DNA of 64,000 bases, taken from assembly GCF_014773225.1 (NCBI RefSeq), contig NZ_JACXAJ010000002.1, positions 558,001 to 622,000 on the forward strand. Reading direction: 5' to 3'. This DNA comes from Pontibacter aquaedesilientis. GTDB taxonomy: Bacteria; Bacteroidota; Bacteroidia; Cytophagales; Hymenobacteraceae. Below the pieces are notes generated by a model. It did no database searches and had not been told where the DNA came from. It worked only from the letters and a program-made list of their open reading frames with translations. Positions 61,247 through 64,000 of this stretch are shown here, in pieces (position 1 is the first letter of the stretch; every line of letters starts with the position of its first letter). Made by a program: the position numbers and the translations under genes.

Positions 61247-64000
61247 ATGCCAAAGCCAAATGAAACCGCCTTTGAGAACCATTTTTGCCATCAGCTGGAG
61301 GTAGCTGGTTTTGACAAGCGTCACCACAAAGATATCGCCCAAAACCTTTGCCTGCACACTGATGAACTGGTAGAGTTTCTGAAGGCAACGCAGCCGGAGA
61401 AATTACAGCAGCTTAAAACAGAATATGGCCAGACGTGGCGCAGCGAAATAGCCGACAAGCTAAACAAGGCGCTCCAAAGCAAGCGCCTGTTCCAGATCCT
61501 AAAAGACGGTCTTGAAATAAACTCTCAGATACACCTGAACCTGGTCTACTTTGCACCTGCAAAAGCTAGCGATACAAGGCAAAAGGCACTACACTTAAAA
61601 AACCGCTTCAGCTATATTAGGCAGTACCATTTCGAGAGCGGTAACCAGCACGGCACCACCGATCATAAAAAATCTGTAGACATTGTGTTGTTCCTGAATG
61701 GTTTCGCCATCGTGTCTATCGAGCTCAAAAACATTGGCACTAGCGGTAGCTATAGCGAGGCCATCAAGCAATACCTGCAACGCGACTTAAGCCTGCCTGT
61801 GTTCACGCTACCGTTTCTGCATATCGTCTGCGATAACGAAACAGCCATGATGGCAGCCTCTTTTGGCCGTCCGCCATCTGCCGAAGATTTCAGGCCGTTT
61901 AACAAAGTGATACTGCGCACCCCTGAAAATGCCTGGCAAGATAAAAAGGAGTATCCGGTGCATTACCTGTACCACGAAGTGCTGTTGCCGGAGTCGCTGC
62001 TTAACTACATCGAAACCTACCTTTACTCGGGCAAGCACAGCAACTGGATATTTCCGCGTTATCACCAACAGCGCAGCGTACGCCGCATCTGTTCCGATAT
62101 TGCCGGGCAAGTAGAGCGTACCGGCACACTTAACTTACGCTACCTGGTGCAGCACTCTACTGGTTCTGGTAAGAGTAATACCATTGTGTGGCTCGTACAA
62201 AACCTGCGCAACCTGCATGTAAACAATACCCGCCTTTTTGATAGCGTGGTGGTACTAACCGACCGCGTAAACTTAGATGGCCAGATATCCGACAACTTTA
62301 AAGGCGCCATCGACAGCACCGGTGTTGTGGCTTACACCGATAAAACATCGGGAAGCAACATCACGCTAAAAGATGCCCTGCAGAAAAACTATAAAGTAGT
62401 AGTATCTACTATTCACAAGTTCTCGCACCTGAAGGATCTTGAAAACCAGACTGGCAAAAAGATATGCGTGATCATTGACGAAGGACACCGCAGTCAGGAA
62501 GGCAACCTGCACGAAAAAATGACCGATACCTTTGATGCAGGCACCGGAGACGAACTGGAAAAACTGGCTGGCGATATAACAAAAAAAGTATATCCCAACC
62601 TCTGCTTTATCGGCCTTACCGCCACCCCAAGCGATTTAACACTGGAGCGTTTTGGCCGCAAAAACGAAAAGGGGGAATGGGAGCCATTTGATGTTTACTC
62701 TATGGATGAAGCCATAGCAGAAGGCTACATTCTAGATGTGGTAAAGAATGTAATTGCATACGAAACGCTCTACGAACTCAACTACAAATACGATAGCGAA
62801 AAGGAATACCCGCCCCTGCAGATCTACAGCGCTTTAAAGAAAAAGGCTTTTGAAGATGACGAGGTGATCAAAGAGAAGTGCGGTATAATTGCCACCACAT
62901 TTAAGAAGCAGACGGCGAATAAAATTAATGGCCTTGCCAAAGCCATGGTAGTCACCAGCAGCCGATTGGCTGCCGTAAAGTATAAACTTTTTATGGATGA
63001 GGTGCTGCAGAAGAGAGGGCTGAAGTATAAAACGCTGGTTGCCTTTAGCGGTACTATACATCACAACGGGCAAAACTTCACCGAAGCTGGCATGAACGCA
63101 GCCGTGCTGCAGGAGCGTAAGCTGGAAGAAGCCTTTGAGAAAGATGGTACCATCCGTTTCCTAATAGTTGCCAATAAATATCAGACAGGCTTTGATGAAC
63201 CGCTGCTGCACACCATGTTCCTGGATAAATCTATGTCGGACCCGAAAAACATTGTGCAGACCCTAAGCCGCCTGAACCGCACCGCACCAGGCAAAGATGA
63301 CACACTCACGGTAGATTTTACCAACTCTTACGACAACATTATTGCCGCTTTCAAAAAATACCAGAAGCAGGTAACCAGCCATAAAGATGCCAGACCAGAA
63401 GACCTGTACGAACTGAAGAACGAGCTGTTAAAGAAAGGTGTGTTTACGGCTGTAGATGTGGAAGAGTGCTTGGCTTTGTACCATAGCGAAAAGGGCGAAG
63501 ATGCGGCAGCACTTTACGCATACTTAGTCTTCATCAAAAAAGCTGTAGAAGCTAAACTTGATGTTGAAGAGAGAAGAGTATTTCGCACTCTGTTGAGCCG
63601 GTATGTGAACTTTTTCAGTTACATCCGCACTTTGTTCCATATTCCGCAAGGCGAACTGCACGAGTTGTACCTGTTCTCCAGCCTGCTTTATAAGTACCTG
63701 GATACGACCATGACAGCTGCTGAACTAGAGGCAGAAATGCGCCATGTGAAGTTAAAAAACTATGACATTTCCAAAGTTGATGTTACCACAGCGGAGGAAG
63801 ATGAAGACGATGGTGAAGGAGGAGAAGGAAGTGGTAATAATGGCGGTAATGTAACGTCGGTTTCTAAAATGGCTACTGTAGCGGAAGTGGTAGAGATCAT
63901 CAATCTGCGCTTTCAGGAGAAGGTTTCACCGGAAGGTGCAGAGGTTATAGAAGGTTATGCCAATAGTATGGCCTTGAACGAAGAACTGGCCGCTGACATC
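61247..64000 (+). CDS. hsdR: Type I restriction endonuclease subunit HsdR, partial
   Basis: An open frame from ATG 61247 runs without a stop to the right edge (918 codons visible). The N-terminal nuclease region has the PD-(D/E)xK pattern VDIVLFLNGFAIVSIELKN near residues 145-163. The motor domains show HSTGSGKSNT (Walker A) near 302, VIIDEGHRS (DEAD-like) near 410 and GLTATPSD near 458, followed by QTGFDEPLL and QTLSRLNRT. A repetitive acidic EEDEDDGEGG linker lies near 850. It cleaves unmodified DNA after translocation. GGTATA motifs are rarer here than in the rest of the window. Confidence 0.95.
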   Translation, partial: MPKPNETAFENHFCHQLEVAGFDKRHHKDIAQNLCLHTDELVEFLKATQPEKLQQLKTEYGQTWRSEIADKLNKALQSKRLFQILKDGLEINSQIHLNLVYFAPAKASDTRQKALHLKNRFSYIRQYHFESGNQHGTTDHKKSVDIVLFLNGFAIVSIELKNIGTSGSYSEAIKQYLQRDLSLPVFTLPFLHIVCDNETAMMAASFGRPPSAEDFRPFNKVILRTPENAWQDKKEYPVHYLYHEVLLPESLLNYIETYLYSGKHSNWIFPRYHQQRSVRRICSDIAGQVERTGTLNLRYLVQHSTGSGKSNTIVWLVQNLRNLHVNNTRLFDSVVVLTDRVNLDGQISDNFKGAIDSTGVVAYTDKTSGSNITLKDALQKNYKVVVSTIHKFSHLKDLENQTGKKICVIIDEGHRSQEGNLHEKMTDTFDAGTGDELEKLAGDITKKVYPNLCFIGLTATPSDLTLERFGRKNEKGEWEPFDVYSMDEAIAEGYILDVVKNVIAYETLYELNYKYDSEKEYPPLQIYSALKKKAFEDDEVIKEKCGIIATTFKKQTANKINGLAKAMVVTSSRLAAVKYKLFMDEVLQKRGLKYKTLVAFSGTIHHNGQNFTEAGMNAAVLQERKLEEAFEKDGTIRFLIVANKYQTGFDEPLLHTMFLDKSMSDPKNIVQTLSRLNRTAPGKDDTLTVDFTNSYDNIIAAFKKYQKQVTSHKDARPEDLYELKNELLKKGVFTAVDVEECLALYHSEKGEDAAALYAYLVFIKKAVEAKLDVEERRVFRTLLSRYVNFFSYIRTLFHIPQGELHELYLFSSLLYKYLDTTMTAAELEAEMRHVKLKNYDISKVDVTTAEEDEDDGEGGEGSGNNGGNVTSVSKMATVAEVVEIINLRFQEKVSPEGAEVIEGYANSMALNEELAADI

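Noticed and set aside
1..64000. CRISPR array, prophage or insertion-sequence transposase
   Set aside because: I found no regular repeat-spacer array, phage structural genes or transposase motifs on either strand.

Overview
The window looks like chromosomal DNA of a Bacteroidota member, most likely a Cytophagales/Hymenobacteraceae genus such as Pontibacter (inference). The reasons are a SusC/SusD outer-membrane pair, further TonB-dependent receptors with carboxypeptidase-regulatory plug domains, many exported beta-propeller proteins, a YpdA-type bacillithiol enzyme, promoters of the TTTG-N19/20-TAnnTTTG type, and weak or absent Shine-Dalgarno sequences. No tRNA, rRNA, CRISPR array, prophage or insertion sequence was found.

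Layout. 1-4131: a lipoprotein cut by the left edge and an exported propeller-amidohydrolase fusion. 4132-7198: clpS-recR and a small unknown protein, separated by intergenic DNA full of small hairpin repeats. 7199-13042: aminotransferase, heptose-7-phosphate kinase and two tandem TrkH potassium transporters. 13190-19669: housekeeping genes hemE, marC-like, purK-purE, an outer-membrane barrel and dnaK. 20020-41285: an envelope and nutrient-uptake region with SusD/SusC, three paralogous BNR/Vps10-like exported propellers, a PepSY-type membrane protein with a TonB receptor, and a second TonB receptor. 41428-55744: SGNH hydrolase, ypdA, rRNA pseudouridine synthase, GNAT acetyltransferase, a VWA membrane protein, fabG, an M23 peptidase, a TPR protein, lpdA, two tandem fatty-acid desaturases and rhlE. 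55807-64000: a defence module made of AbiEi/AbiEii followed directly by type I restriction-modification genes hsdM, hsdS and hsdR; hsdR runs off the right edge.

The most interesting signals are these. (1) The operator-like sequence GGCAGTAA-N7-TTACTGCC occurs twice, once inside a 26-bp perfect inverted repeat upstream of abiEi and once across the abiEi stop codon just before abiEii. (2) abiEi-abiEii-hsdM-hsdS are packed like one operon, so the toxin-antitoxin repressor may also control the restriction-modification genes. (3) The hexamer GGTATA/TATACC is strongly over-represented in all reading frames, on both strands and between genes. (4) Several families of short dispersed repeats fill the intergenic DNA, and one abuts two genes that begin with TTG.

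Start codons were moved from the longest open frame where a signal peptide, a family N-terminus or an ATG argued for it; each such case is stated in the entry.
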